Assembly: GCA_032718475.1 (NCBI GenBank) | Contig: JAUCBJ010008904.1 | Span: 1 to 59,703, forward strand | Source: Nemertoderma westbladi | Lineage: Eukaryota; Xenacoelomorpha; Nemertodermatida; Nemertodermatidae | Direction of reading: 5' to 3' | Length of the DNA: 59,703 nt | In this document: piece by piece, positions 1-10,201 of the stretch | How the letters are laid out: every line of letters starts with the position of its first letter | Position numbering within the stretch: the first letter of the stretch is position 1 | Program-made: the position numbers and the translations under genes | The notes under the pieces: generated by a model | Told to the model about the DNA's origin: nothing | What the model saw: the letters and a program-made list of their open reading frames with translations, nothing else | Databases searched by the model: none

Positions 1-400
1 TAATTAGTTGTGACTTAGTATAATTAGTTGTGACTTAGTAGAATTAGTTGTGACTTAGTAGAATTAGTTGTGACTTAGTAGAATTAGTTGTGACTTAGTA
101 GAATTAGTTGCGACTTAGTAGAATTAGTTATGACTTAGTAGAATTAGTTATGACTTAGTAGAATTAGTTGTGACTTAGTAGAATTAGTTGTGACTTATTA
201 GAATTAGTTGTGACTTAGTAGAATTAGCTGTGACTTAGTAGAATTAGTTGTGACTTAGTAGAATTAGTTGTGACTTAGTAGAATTAGTTGTGACTTAGTA
301 GAATTAGTTGTGACTTAGTAGAATTAGTTGTGACTTAGTAGAATTAGTTGTGACTTAGTAGAATTAGTTGTGACTTAGTAGAATTAGTTGCGACGTAGTG
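1..400. repeat. 20-bp tandem minisatellite
   Basis: About twenty head-to-tail copies of a 20-bp unit (GAATTAGTTGTGACTTAGTA) run from the window edge, with only scattered substitutions. The array continues off the left edge, and its last degenerate copy merges into the retroelement coding remnant at about 398. No spacers separate the units, so it is not a CRISPR array. Confidence 0.97.
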
Positions 401-3045
401 AAGTTACTGACTGAGGAGACCACCGCTTTCGTAGCTGCCCTCCAGCACAACACAGCCAATGCGCGATCAGAACGTATTCTCCTCGTGGACTCCCTTCTGC
501 TTCACCGGGACCCCAAGGTTGCCAAGGGAGCCGATATCCGGCGTCTTCTGTCCCGGAGAATCGATCTTTGGAAGTCTGGGCAGCTCGAGTCTCTCCTCCA
601 AGAAGCAGAGCGCTGCTCGTCGAAGTTTGGTTCGGGACGAAGCAACTGAGGTTCGCCAAAAGAGGATAAAGGCCACACCATACGTGTGTTTACCAGACTG
701 ATGCTCGAAGGCAAGGTGCGTAGCGCGGTGAGGTGGGTGACAGGCCGCGAGTCCGGTGGCATTCTCGACCCCAACACCGAGATCGAGGAAGGAGGTCATA
801 AGGGAACCATCCTGGATGCCCTTCAGAGCAAACATCCAAGCGCCACTCCGCCCCCTCCGGAATCACTCCTCGAGATGGGCGAGGAAGACCTTCCCTTCCG
901 GGTAGACGTAGATGTTACTAGCGCTCATATCGAAGCTGCAGTACGAGGGCTCCATGGGGGCGCGGGTCCCGCCGGCTCGGACTCCACCCGCTGGCGTGAC
1001 TACCTCATCAGCTACGGCGCCCACAGCGAGCGGTTCCGCGACGCTATAGCCGGGATCGCGCGGTCCATGGCAAACTCGATTGTACCATGGGAGTCGGTCC
1101 GTGCCCTTACGTCCAGCCGCCTTATAGCCCTCGACAAGTGCCCAGGAGTTCGGCCGATAGGCATTGGTGAGTGCCTCCGTCGAGTATTAGCCCGGGCAAT
1201 GGCCCAATCAACAGGGGATGATGTCACTGTGACATGCGGCGCAGAACAGCTCTCCGCCGGTACGTCTGCCGGTGTCGAGGCTGCCGTCCACTCCATGGCC
1301 GGATTATTCGAGGAGCGGGCTGCAGACGGTTGGGGGGTCCTCCTGGTTGATGCCTCCAATGCCTTCAACCGGCTTAACAGGGTGGCGGCGTTGTGTGTGC
1401 GTTGCTACAGAGGCCACAGCATTCTCATCATCCGCGGAACCGAAGCGATCATCTTCAGCGAGGAGGGCGCCATTCAGGGGGATCCGCTTGCCATGTTGTT
1501 CTACGCCGCCGGCCTTCTTCCCCTTGTCCATCAGCTCCGGAACCAACAGGTAACTCAGAACTGGTTTGCGGACGACTCGGCTTCAGCAGGTAGACTCACT
1601 GATATCCTCGACTGGTTCCGGAAACTCCAGCAGCGCGGCCCCTCCTTCGGTTATTTCCCCGAACCAACGAAGTGCTACCTGGTGGTGGACCCGGCATTCG
1701 AGGAGGAGGCGAAGAGAGTGTTCGCGGGGTACACTATAAACGTTGTGACTGGCCACAAGTTCCTAGGCGGTTACCTAGGCAGATCAGCCGACCGGTCGGC
1801 GTACGTGGGGGCCAAGGTCGCAGCGTGGGTCGCCGCCGTTGATTGTCTGGCTGAGTTGGCGGAGTCTCAACCCCAGGCGGCTTTCTCCGCGATGGTTTGC
1901 TCCCTCCAGCGCGAGTGGGCGTACCTCCAGCGGGTTACGCCAGACTGCGCCGAAGAGTTCCGGATCCTGGAGGAGGCCATCGCCCAGCGTTTCCTCCCAG
2001 CCGTTTTCGGGGGAGAGGTTTCTTCCAAAGAACGAAGTATATTCTCACTCTCCCCCCGCTCTGGTGGCCTGGGCCTGCGGAACCACGTGGCGGAGGCCTC
2101 CCACACCTACAAAGTTTCTGGGGCAGGTACCCACCATGCTGTCCAGGCGATTCTGGGGAAGGAGTTCCGCCTCACTGAACACCTCAGCTGCCTCCGGTCA
2201 GCGCGGAAACTGGGCCAGGAGGAGCAGCGGCCACGGGAGGCCACTGAGTTCCACGAGGCGCTCGAGGAACTGAGTTTGGAACGCCAGCGGACTATCCGCA
2301 GGGCCGCCGACTTCAAATGCAGCGGCTGGGTGTCGACACTCCCGCTGTCTGAACACCAGCTAGACCTCTCGCCTCGCGAGTTTCGCGACGCGCTGGCCAT
2401 CAGGTATGGCCGTCCATTAGTTGCGGTACCCAGCAGGTGCGATGGGTGCGGGGCCGCCTTCGACCTCAATCATGGTCTCAACTGTAAAAAGGCGGCCTCG
2501 TCATCCAGTGGCACAATGAGTTGCGGGATGTCGTTGGGGACCTCGCGGCGTTGGCGTTCGGGCCCCTGAACGTGACCAATGAACCCGTGGTCCGGGAGCA
2601 GCAGGGGGTCGACGGTGAGACGGGACTCCGGTGCGACTTGGGAGTTCGGGGGGCATTCAACAGGCAGACCCAGGCGTTGTTCGACATGAAGGTTATTAAC
2701 CTTGACGCCGGGTCCTATGCCAAGCGTTCCCCGAACTCCATCCTCGAGTCCCCCGAAGAGGATAAGAAGCGTCTGTACGCCGAGGCTGTAACAGCGCGAC
2801 GAGCGGATTTTTCGCCGTTCGTGGCCTCCTGTGACGGTGTGCTGGCCCCCCAGGCCAACAAGCTTCTGCGCATAATTGCACAGAAGCTGCACAGTTCCTG
2901 GGGGAAACCATATAGTGTTGTCATGGGTTGGGTGCGCACTCGCGTTCAGTTCGCCCTTATCCGTGGTGCTTCGCACTGTGTGCGCGGGTCGCGCATAAAG
3001 TGGCGTAGCGGCCTTGGTCTGGAGGATGGTGCTGGGTTGCCATAA
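398..3045 (+). pseudogene. Broken reverse transcriptase with C-terminal CCHC motif and restriction-like endonuclease
   Basis: This is a retroelement polymerase remnant. The frame from 398 is open to a TGA at 647-649, then open again through 2569. RT landmarks are a palm block with VDASNAF (near 1347), QGDPLAM (near 1477), FADD replacing YADD (near 1566) and FLGG after it. Near 2435-2487 there is a C-X2-C-X7-H-X3-C motif. The frame then shifts at an A5 run (2486-2490), and the product continues in another frame to 3045. There a segment with CDLGVRG and FDMKV looks like a PD-(D/E)XK nuclease core. A CCHC motif followed by a restriction-like endonuclease is the arrangement of R2-type non-LTR elements; the exact clade is inference. 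The 5' end is lost against the minisatellite. One stop and one frameshift make it inactive as read. Confidence 0.8.
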
Positions 3046-3121
3046 ATTTGTAATTTTGCAATATTAGCTATTAACTATTATTAACTATTAACTTACTTCC
3101 CGTAAATACTGTCTGTTATTG
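3046..3121. other. Short AT-rich spacer
   Basis: This 76-bp stretch lies between the retroelement coding end and the first Helitron copy. It may be the 3' UTR of the retroelement. I see no motif in it beyond small repeats of TTAACTATTA. Confidence 0.4.
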
Positions 3122-4388
3122 TCCACGAAGCTAAGGAAAATCAACTACTTTCGCTAAGAAAGATTTTCCTTAGCTGAGATGGTCTATTCATAGTGGGCTA
3201 TTTTACTTGTGTGAGGCAGATTTGGTTTTTTTTGGTCGGGGAAAAAACTAGCCTTTAAAAGTACCCTGAAATTTTGCATGTATATACAACTCATCAAGGC
3301 GCGTCGTGTGGGATGGGTCTCATCTCCAGGAAAAATCTGGTTTCCATGGCAACGGACTTAGAAAAAAGTCTATGTATTTCAAGTCAATATTTGTAACTCT
3401 ATTTGTAGGAAAACTATAATACATATAAACTTGGGGTTTCTCAACACAACTATAAGGTCCATAGCAGAGCCGATTGAGGTTAAATAGAAAATCCAGTTAC
3501 CTTGGCAACCGGGCTAAACAGATGTTAAAATTTTTAAAATGTTAATTTGAAGCCTAAGGTTAAGGTGTGATGACTTGGGACCAATCCCTACCCCCACTAT
3601 ATAACTTATTCTGCGTCCGAATTTGATTGTTCTATTTTGCAGTTACCTTGACAACCGCTGAAAACAGATGTTTTTATACGAAAATTATTCATTTGTACAT
3701 AGACTTCACGATAAAATTTTACGAAACTAGGTATGTGTTATCTGGACCACTAGTTGGAACTTTTAGTGAAACTCAAAACATTCCAGAAATATCTAGTTAC
3801 CATGGTAACTGTAGTTTTTTTAAAGTTATATATCATTCAAGTCTATAATCATAACTCTATTTGGAGAAAAACTGTAATATATATAAACTTGGGGTTTTGC
3901 AACTCATCTATAAGGTCCATATACAAGCCGTTCGAAGTTAATTAGAAAATCCATTTACCATAGCAACAAGAGTAAACAGATGTTAAAATTAATAAAATGA
4001 TAATTTGAAGCACAATTTAATAGTATTATGACTTGGGACCAACACCTACCCCCACTATATGACTTATTCTGCATCCGAATTACATTGTTCTATTTTTCAG
4101 TTTCCATGACAACCACTGCAAACAGATGCATTTTGATAGAAAATCTGTAATTTGGACATAAACTACAATATTTTCTGAAACTCGATGTGTTATCTGAAAA
4201 ACAATCTGGACTGAATCTTTTTTCAAAGGTAAAACCAACAGTTCCAGAGAACTCTAGTTTCCATGGGAATAGAAGTTATTTATTGGCAAATGCTACTAAA
4301 CTAGGCTAAGCAACGAACCAAATTGTGGCCGTTTGTTTAATTTTACTTAGCTTCGTGGTTGCATTTCCTTTAGGAAATGCCTTTCTAG
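3122..4388 (+). mobile_element. Helitron2/Helentron-like non-autonomous element, copy 1
   Basis: A 1267-bp element with no coding capacity. It begins TC and ends CTAG followed by host T. The 5' end carries a perfect 14-bp stem (3129-3142 with 3162-3175). The 3' end carries an 8-bp stem with a TTTA loop (4361-4380) just before the terminal CTAG. A 19-bp inverted repeat lies at the very 5' end (3123-3141) and about 30 bp inside the 3' end (4340-4358, one mismatch). These asymmetric terminal inverted repeats plus end hairpins are known from Helitron2/Helentron families. The interior is built of diverged ~300-bp modules, each with a GTTWCCATGGYAAC-like motif and an AAACAGATG word. No target-site duplication is expected; a shared TATTG at both flanks is probably chance. 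Confidence 0.85.
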
Positions 4389-4453
4389 TATTGTATTTGT
4401 TTGTTTGTTTGTTTGAAATTCCCGCCATTATATATTCGTTGTACGTTATTTAA

Positions 4454-6989
4454 TCCACGAAGCTAAGGAAAATCAACTACTTTCGCTAAGAAAGATTTTC
4501 CTTAGCTGAGATGGTGTATTCATAGTGGGCCCTTTTACTTGTATGGAGCAGATTTAGTGTTTTTTGGTCGGGGAAAAAACTAGCCTTTAAAAGTACCCTG
4601 AAATTTTGCATGTATGTACTACTCATCGAGGCGCGTCGTGTGGGATGGGTCTCATATTCAGGAAAAATCTGGTTTCCATGGCAACGGACTTAGAAAAAAG
4701 TCTATGTATTTCAAGTCAATATTTATAACTATATTTGTAGGAAAACTATAATAGATATAAACTTGGGGTTTCTCAACTCAACTATAAAGTCCATAGCAGA
4801 GCCGATTGAGGTTAAATAGAAAATCCAGTTACCTTGGCAACCGGGTTAAACAGATGTTAAAATTTATAAAATGTTAATTTGAAGCCTAAGGTTAAGGTGT
4901 TATGTCTTGGGACCAACCCCTACCCCCACTATATGAGTTATTCTGCGTCCGAATTTCATTGTTTAATTTTGCAGTTACCATGACAACCGTTGAAAACAGA
5001 TGTTTTTATACAAAAATAACTCATTTGGACATAGACTTCGCGATAAAATTTTAAGAAACTGGGAATGTGTTATCTGGACCATTAGTTGGAACTTTTAGTG
5101 AAACTGAAAAAATTCCAGAAATATTTTGTTACCATTGTTCCTGGAGTTTATTAAAGTCTATATCATTCAAGTCTAAATTCAATACTCTATTTGTAGCAAA
5201 ATAATGTCCACGAAGCTAAGGAAAATCAACTACTTTCGCTAAGAAAGATTTTCCTTAGCTGAGATGGTCTATTCATAGTGGGCTATTTTACTTGTATGAG
5301 GCAGATTTGGTTTTTTTTGGTCGGGGAAAAAACTAGCCTTTAAAAGTACCCTGAAATTTTGCATGTATATACTACTCATCAAGGCGCGTCGTGTGGGATG
5401 GGTCTCATATTCAGGAAAAATCTGGTTTCCATGGCAACGGACTTAGAAAAAAGTCTATGTATTTCAAGTCAATATTTGTAACTCTATTTGTAGGAAAACT
5501 ATAATACATATAAACTTGGGGTTTCTCAACACAACTATAAGGTCCATAGCAGAGCCGATTGAGGTTAAATAGAAAATCCAGTTACCTTGGCAACCGGGCT
5601 AAACAGATGTTAAAATTTTTAAAATGTTAATTTGAAGCCTAAGGTTAAGGTGTGATGACTTGGGACCAATCCCTACCCCCACTATATAACTTATTCTGCG
5701 TCCGAATTTGATTGTTCTATTTTGCAGTTACCTTGACAACCGCTGAAAACAGATGTTTTTATACGAAAATTATTCATTTGTACATAGACTTCACGATAAA
5801 ATTTTACGAAACTAGGTATGTGTTATCTGGACCACTAGTTGGAACTTTTAGTGAAACTCAAAACATTCCAGAAATATCTAGTTACCATGGTAACTGTAGT
5901 TTTTTTAAAGTTATATATCATTCAAGTCTATAATCATAACTCTATTTGGAGAAAAACTGTAATATATATAAACTTGGGGTTTTGCAACTCATCTATAAGG
6001 TCCATATACAAGCCGTTCGAAGTTAATTAGAAAATCCATTTACCATAGCAACAAGAGTAAACAGATGTTAAAATTAATAAAATGATAATTTGAAGCATAA
6101 TTTAATAGTATTATGACTTGGGACCAACACCTACCCCCACTATATGACTTATTCTGCATCCGAATTACATTGTTCTATTTTTCAGTTTCCATGACAACCA
6201 CTGCAAACAGATGCATTTTGATAGAAAATCTGTAATTTGGACATAAACTACAATATTTTCTGAAACTCGATGTGTTATCTGAAAAACAATCTGGACTGAA
6301 TCTTTTTTCAAAGGTAAAACCAACAGTTCCAGAGAACTCTAGTTTCCATGGGAATAGAAGTTATTTATTGGCAAATGCTACTAAACTAGGCTAAGCAACG
6401 AACCAAATTGTGGCCGTTTGTTTAATTTTCCTTAGCTTCGTGGTTGCATTTCCTTTAGGAAATGCCTTTCTAGTAATAAATATAAATTTGGGGTTTTGCA
6501 ACTCATCTGTAAGGTCCATATACAATCCATTCGAGGTTAATTACACAATCCAATTACCATAGCAACAAGACTAAACAGATGTTAAAATTTCTAAAATGAT
6601 AATTTGAAACACAAGTTAATAGTATTATGACTTGGGACCAAGACCTACCCCCCTTATATGACTTATTCTGCATCCGAATTACATTGTTCTATTTTTCAGT
6701 TTCCATGACAACCACTGCAAACAGATGCATTTTGATAGAAAATCGGTAATTTGGACATAAACTACAATATTTTCTGAAACTTGGTATGAGTTATCTGAAC
6801 CACAATCTGGACTGAATCTTTTTTCTAAGGTAAAACCAACAGTTCCAGAGAATTCTAGTTTCCATGGGAATATAAGTTATTTATTGGCAAAGGCTTGTAA
6901 ACTAGGCTAAGCAACAAACCAAATTGTGGCCCTTTGTTTAATTTTCCTTAGCTTCGTGGTTACATTTCCTTTAGGAAATGCCTTTCTAG
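4454..6989 (+). mobile_element. Helitron2/Helentron-like element, copy 2 (split by copy 3)
   Basis: This is the same family as copy 1, with the TC start at 4454 and the CTAG end at 6986-6989. It is interrupted between 5206 and 6474 by a complete copy 3. Reading across the insertion rejoins the family consensus without any duplicated bases, as expected for Helitron insertion immediately upstream of a T. Flanking bases are A on the left and T on the right. It is more diverged than the copy inside it and therefore older. Confidence 0.85.
5207..6473 (+). mobile_element. Helitron2/Helentron-like element, copy 3 (nested, young)
   Basis: A complete 1267-bp copy lies inside copy 2. It is the same length as copy 1 and differs from it at only a handful of positions by eye. 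The 3' inverted repeat is intact here (CCTTAG), whereas copy 1 has ACTTAG. The near-identity suggests either recent transposition or local duplication. Confidence 0.87.
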
Positions 6990-8040
6990 TAGTGTTAGTG
7001 AATTTATATTTCAAGCGTAGGATATCCACGAAGTTAAGGAAAATCAACTACTTTCGCTAAGAAAGATTTTCCTTAGCTGAGATGGTCTATTCATAGTGGG
7101 CTATTTTACTTGTGTGAGGCAGATTTGGTTTTTTTTGGTCGGGGAAAAAACTAGCCTTTAAAAGTACCCTGAAATTTTGCATGTATATACTACTCATCAA
7201 GGCGCGTCGTGTGGGATGGGTCTCATATCCAGGAAAAATCTGGTTTCCATGGCAACGGACTGAGAAAAAAGTCTATGTATTTCAAGTCAATATTTATAAC
7301 TCTATTTGTAGGAAAACTATAATACATATAAACTTGGGGTTTCTCAACTCAACTATAAGGTCCATAGCAGAGCCGATTGAGGTTCAATAGAAAATCCAGT
7401 TACCTTGACAACAGGGCTAAACAGATGTTAAAATTTATAAAATGTTAATTTGAAGCCTAAGGTTAAGGTGTTATGACTTGGGACCAACCCCTACCCCCAC
7501 TATATAACTTATTCTGCGTCCAAATTTCATTGTTTTAGTTTGCAGTTACCCTGACAACCGCTGAAAACAGATGTTTTTATACAAAAATTACTCATTTGGA
7601 CATAGACTTCGCGATAAAATTTTACGAAACTGGGTATGTGTTATCCGGACCACTAGTTGGAACTTTTAGTGAAACTCAAAACATTTCAGAAATATCTAGT
7701 TACCGTGGTAACTGGAGTTTATTACAGATTATATCATTCAAGTCTATATTCATAACTCTATTTGTAGAAAAACCGCAATAGATATAAACTTGGGGTTTCT
7801 CAACTCAACTATAAGGTCCATATCCAAGCCGTTCGAGGTTAATTAGAAATTCCAGTCACCATAGCAACAAGACTAAACAGATGTTAAAATTTATAAAATG
7901 ATAATTTGAAGCACAAGTTAATACTATTAAGACTTGGGACCAACACCTACCCCCACTATATGACTTATTCTGCATCCGAATTACATTGTTCTATTTTTCA
8001 GTTTCCATGACAACCACTACAAACAGATGCATTTTGATAG

Positions 8041-9423
8041 TTGGTGCCAAATAAGTTGGTGCCAGTTCCCAAGAAGGGCAACCTAACACTCTATGGTTCT
8101 TTTCGGGGAATCTCATTGATCTCGATTGCTGCAAAGCTATACAATAGGATTCTATTAAATCGCATCAGGGATCCCATTGAGAGACTGCTCCGTGGAAATC
8201 AGAATGGGTTCCGTAAAGGTCGTGGGACCATGGAGCCCATTTTGGCACTTAGAAGGATAATTGAAGAATTATCAAAAAAGAAAGACAGGCATCTGGCTGT
8301 TATCTTTGTTGACTTCTTCAAGGCCTTTGATTCAGTCTCTCGCTCACGTATGTTCAGCATACTTTCATTATATGGGATTCCTGATGAAATTATTGCAGCA
8401 ATCAGATCAGTATACGATGGTTCGACAACATTTGTGTCTACTGTTGATGGTGACACAGAACCATTTGAAGTGTTATGGGGCGTCCTCCAAGGAGACACAC
8501 TTGCACCATTCTTGTTCATTATTGTGGTTGACTATGTTCTACGCATGTCCTTAGATCATCATAATGATGATGGGGTGATGATAACTCCACCTACTGGCTC
8601 CAGAAGTCGAGGAAATCCTGCCAAGTACCTAACTGATCTAGACTTTGCTGATGACTTAGGAGTACTCTCAGAATCATTAGACGGAGCCCAACGGCTCCTC
8701 AGCTCATTAGAACATGCTGCTTCTAGTGTTGGTCTTTTTATTAACTCCAGAAAGACCAAAATTCTGACCGTTAACTTTGAAAGTCATCAGCAAGTCTCTG
8801 ATCGGATGAGCATAAGCTCAAAGGATGGTATGCTTGAGCATGTGGACGACTTCTGTTACCTGGGATCATGGATCCGGAAGTCAGGTGAGGACCTTCGAAT
8901 ACGTAAGGGAAAGGCATGGGCAGCCTTGAATAGGCTTTCCAGGATTTGGAAGTCACCGAGAATTAATCGGAAACTTAAGGTCCGATTATTTAGAGCAGCA
9001 GTAGTTCCAGTACTCCTCTACGGGAGTCCATGCTGGGCTCTAACTGCTGAGGACACCAAATCTCTGGATGGCACATTCACAAAAATGCTACGCCGGGTTC
9101 ATTGTGTCAAGTACAATGCACACATCTCCAACCAGACACTATATAACATTGGAGGTGTCTCATTGGTTCCCCCAAGCTTGACACTAGAACAAAATCGCCT
9201 CCGCTTTGCAGGACATTGCTTTCGCCGTGAGGACCAGCCAGTGCATAATCTTGTACTTTGGCAGCCTCATGGAGTGAATAAGCATGGTGGACAGCCCATG
9301 ACTTTCTTGAGACGCATCTTAAAGGACACTGGCCTTAAAGATGCGGATGATCTAGCAAATGTCATGGGTGATAGGGAGTTGTGGCGGTGCAATTTTGTTG
9401 ACAAGCCGGCACAGCATTCTTAA
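8041..9423 (+). CDS. LINE reverse transcriptase, 5'-truncated but open to its stop
   Basis: There are 460 codons without a stop, ending at 9421-9423. Landmarks are KAYN-type fingers (AAKLYNRIL), palm block VIFVDFFKAFDS (around residue 92), GVLQGDTLAPFLF, catalytic FADD (around residue 203), a GLFINSRKTK block, a CYLGSWI block and a long C-terminal thumb/connector ending near the TAA. There is no native start or endonuclease domain, because the insertion begins within the fingers. I would place it with RTE-like elements having GVLQGDTLAP palms, but the clade is not settled by eye. The intact frame suggests it inserted fairly recently. A second fragment of the same family lies at 35012-35233. 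Confidence 0.85.
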   Translation: MVPNKLVPVPKKGNLTLYGSFRGISLISIAAKLYNRILLNRIRDPIERLLRGNQNGFRKGRGTMEPILALRRIIEELSKKKDRHLAVIFVDFFKAFDSVSRSRMFSILSLYGIPDEIIAAIRSVYDGSTTFVSTVDGDTEPFEVLWGVLQGDTLAPFLFIIVVDYVLRMSLDHHNDDGVMITPPTGSRSRGNPAKYLTDLDFADDLGVLSESLDGAQRLLSSLEHAASSVGLFINSRKTKILTVNFESHQQVSDRMSISSKDGMLEHVDDFCYLGSWIRKSGEDLRIRKGKAWAALNRLSRIWKSPRINRKLKVRLFRAAVVPVLLYGSPCWALTAEDTKSLDGTFTKMLRRVHCVKYNAHISNQTLYNIGGVSLVPPSLTLEQNRLRFAGHCFRREDQPVHNLVLWQPHGVNKHGGQPMTFLRRILKDTGLKDADDLANVMGDRELWRCNFVDKPAQHS

Positions 9424-9466
9424 AAATGCAGCTGCAATGCAGCATGCCGATCCTAGTAGTAGTAGT
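8041..9466 (+). mobile_element. 5'-truncated LINE inserted into Helitron copy 4
   Basis: The insertion is bounded by a perfect 10-bp target-site duplication ATTTTGATAG at 8031-8040 and 9467-9476. The other Helitron copies carry this word once, so the empty site is visible within the window. The 5' end is truncated inside the polymerase gene. The 3' end carries a short tail with a (TAG)n microsatellite at 9454-9466, as in several LINE clades that end in microsatellites rather than poly-A. Confidence 0.93.
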
Positions 9467-9729
9467 ATTTTGATAGAAAATCGGTAATTTGGACATAAAC
9501 TACAATATTTTCTGAAACTTTGTATATGTGTTATCTGAACCACAATCTGTACTGAATCTTTTTTCAAAGGATGAACCAACAGTTCCATAGAACTCTAGTT
9601 TCCATGGGAGTAGAAGTTATTTATTGTCAAATGCTACTAAACTAGGCTAAGCAACGAACCAAAGTGTGGCGGTTTGTTTAATTTTCCTTAGCTTCGTGGT
9701 TGCATTTCCTTTAGGAAATGCCTTTCTAG

Positions 9730-10192
9730 TACGTATTATAGTACAATAATGTAAACAGGTGTTTTTATTTATTTTAGAACCAGCTATACAATACGAATCT
9801 AGAGAGTTTCCGTAGTAACATGGCTAAAATCCTGGGAGAGTTTAGCGCATCCCTCCATCAGGTCTATTACGCACCCAGAATCTGTCGCCATTTATGGCTG
9901 GGTAAGTGGAACCCGCGGGGATATTTTAGTAAACCTTTACTTTTAATTTTATTTGTTGAAAGTCACTTTTTTGTCAACAAAAACAGTTAACAAGTTAACT
10001 TTTCAATTTTAATATTTAACGCTGATGGTATCTATAGCTGTATTTAGTATTCTAGAATATTATATTCTATTATGTGGGCCTCATCTATTTTACTGTTTCT
10101 CTTTCGCTTTAATTTTCACTCAATGGAAGGAGCTTCGATATGTGATAGAATGCTTTTTCACAAAGTGACTTTTAACAACAATTAATAAACGT
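9730..10192. other. Intergenic, nothing recognised
   Basis: AT-rich sequence between the Helitron cluster and the Merlin-like element. I see no ORF, RNA gene or terminal repeat that I can support. Confidence 0.5.
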
Positions 10193-10201
10193 CATAACTT
10201 G

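Larger units (their letters stand above)
7025..9729 (+). mobile_element. Helitron2/Helentron-like element, copy 4 (split by a LINE)
   Basis: The TC start is at 7025 and the CTAG end is at 9726-9729; the flanks are A on the left and T on the right. Removing the LINE insertion (8041-9466) and one copy of its 10-bp duplication leaves about 1.27 kb, the family length. The 5' inverted repeat has one change (AAGTTAAGG). Internal modules match the other copies. Confidence 0.87.

Noticed and set aside
1-400. CRISPR array
   Set aside because: The 20-bp units are contiguous with no spacers, and the genome is eukaryotic.
3122-4388. Cut-and-paste MITE with 19-bp terminal inverted repeats
   Set aside because: The 3' repeat lies ~30 bp inside the shared end, no target-site duplication is present, and nested copy 3 rejoins copy 2 without duplicated bases; hairpin plus CTAG fits Helitron2/Helentron better.
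3117-4393. TATTG on both sides of Helitron copy 1 as a target-site duplication
   Set aside because: The other copies show no duplication, and the family ends predict none; five bases can match by chance.
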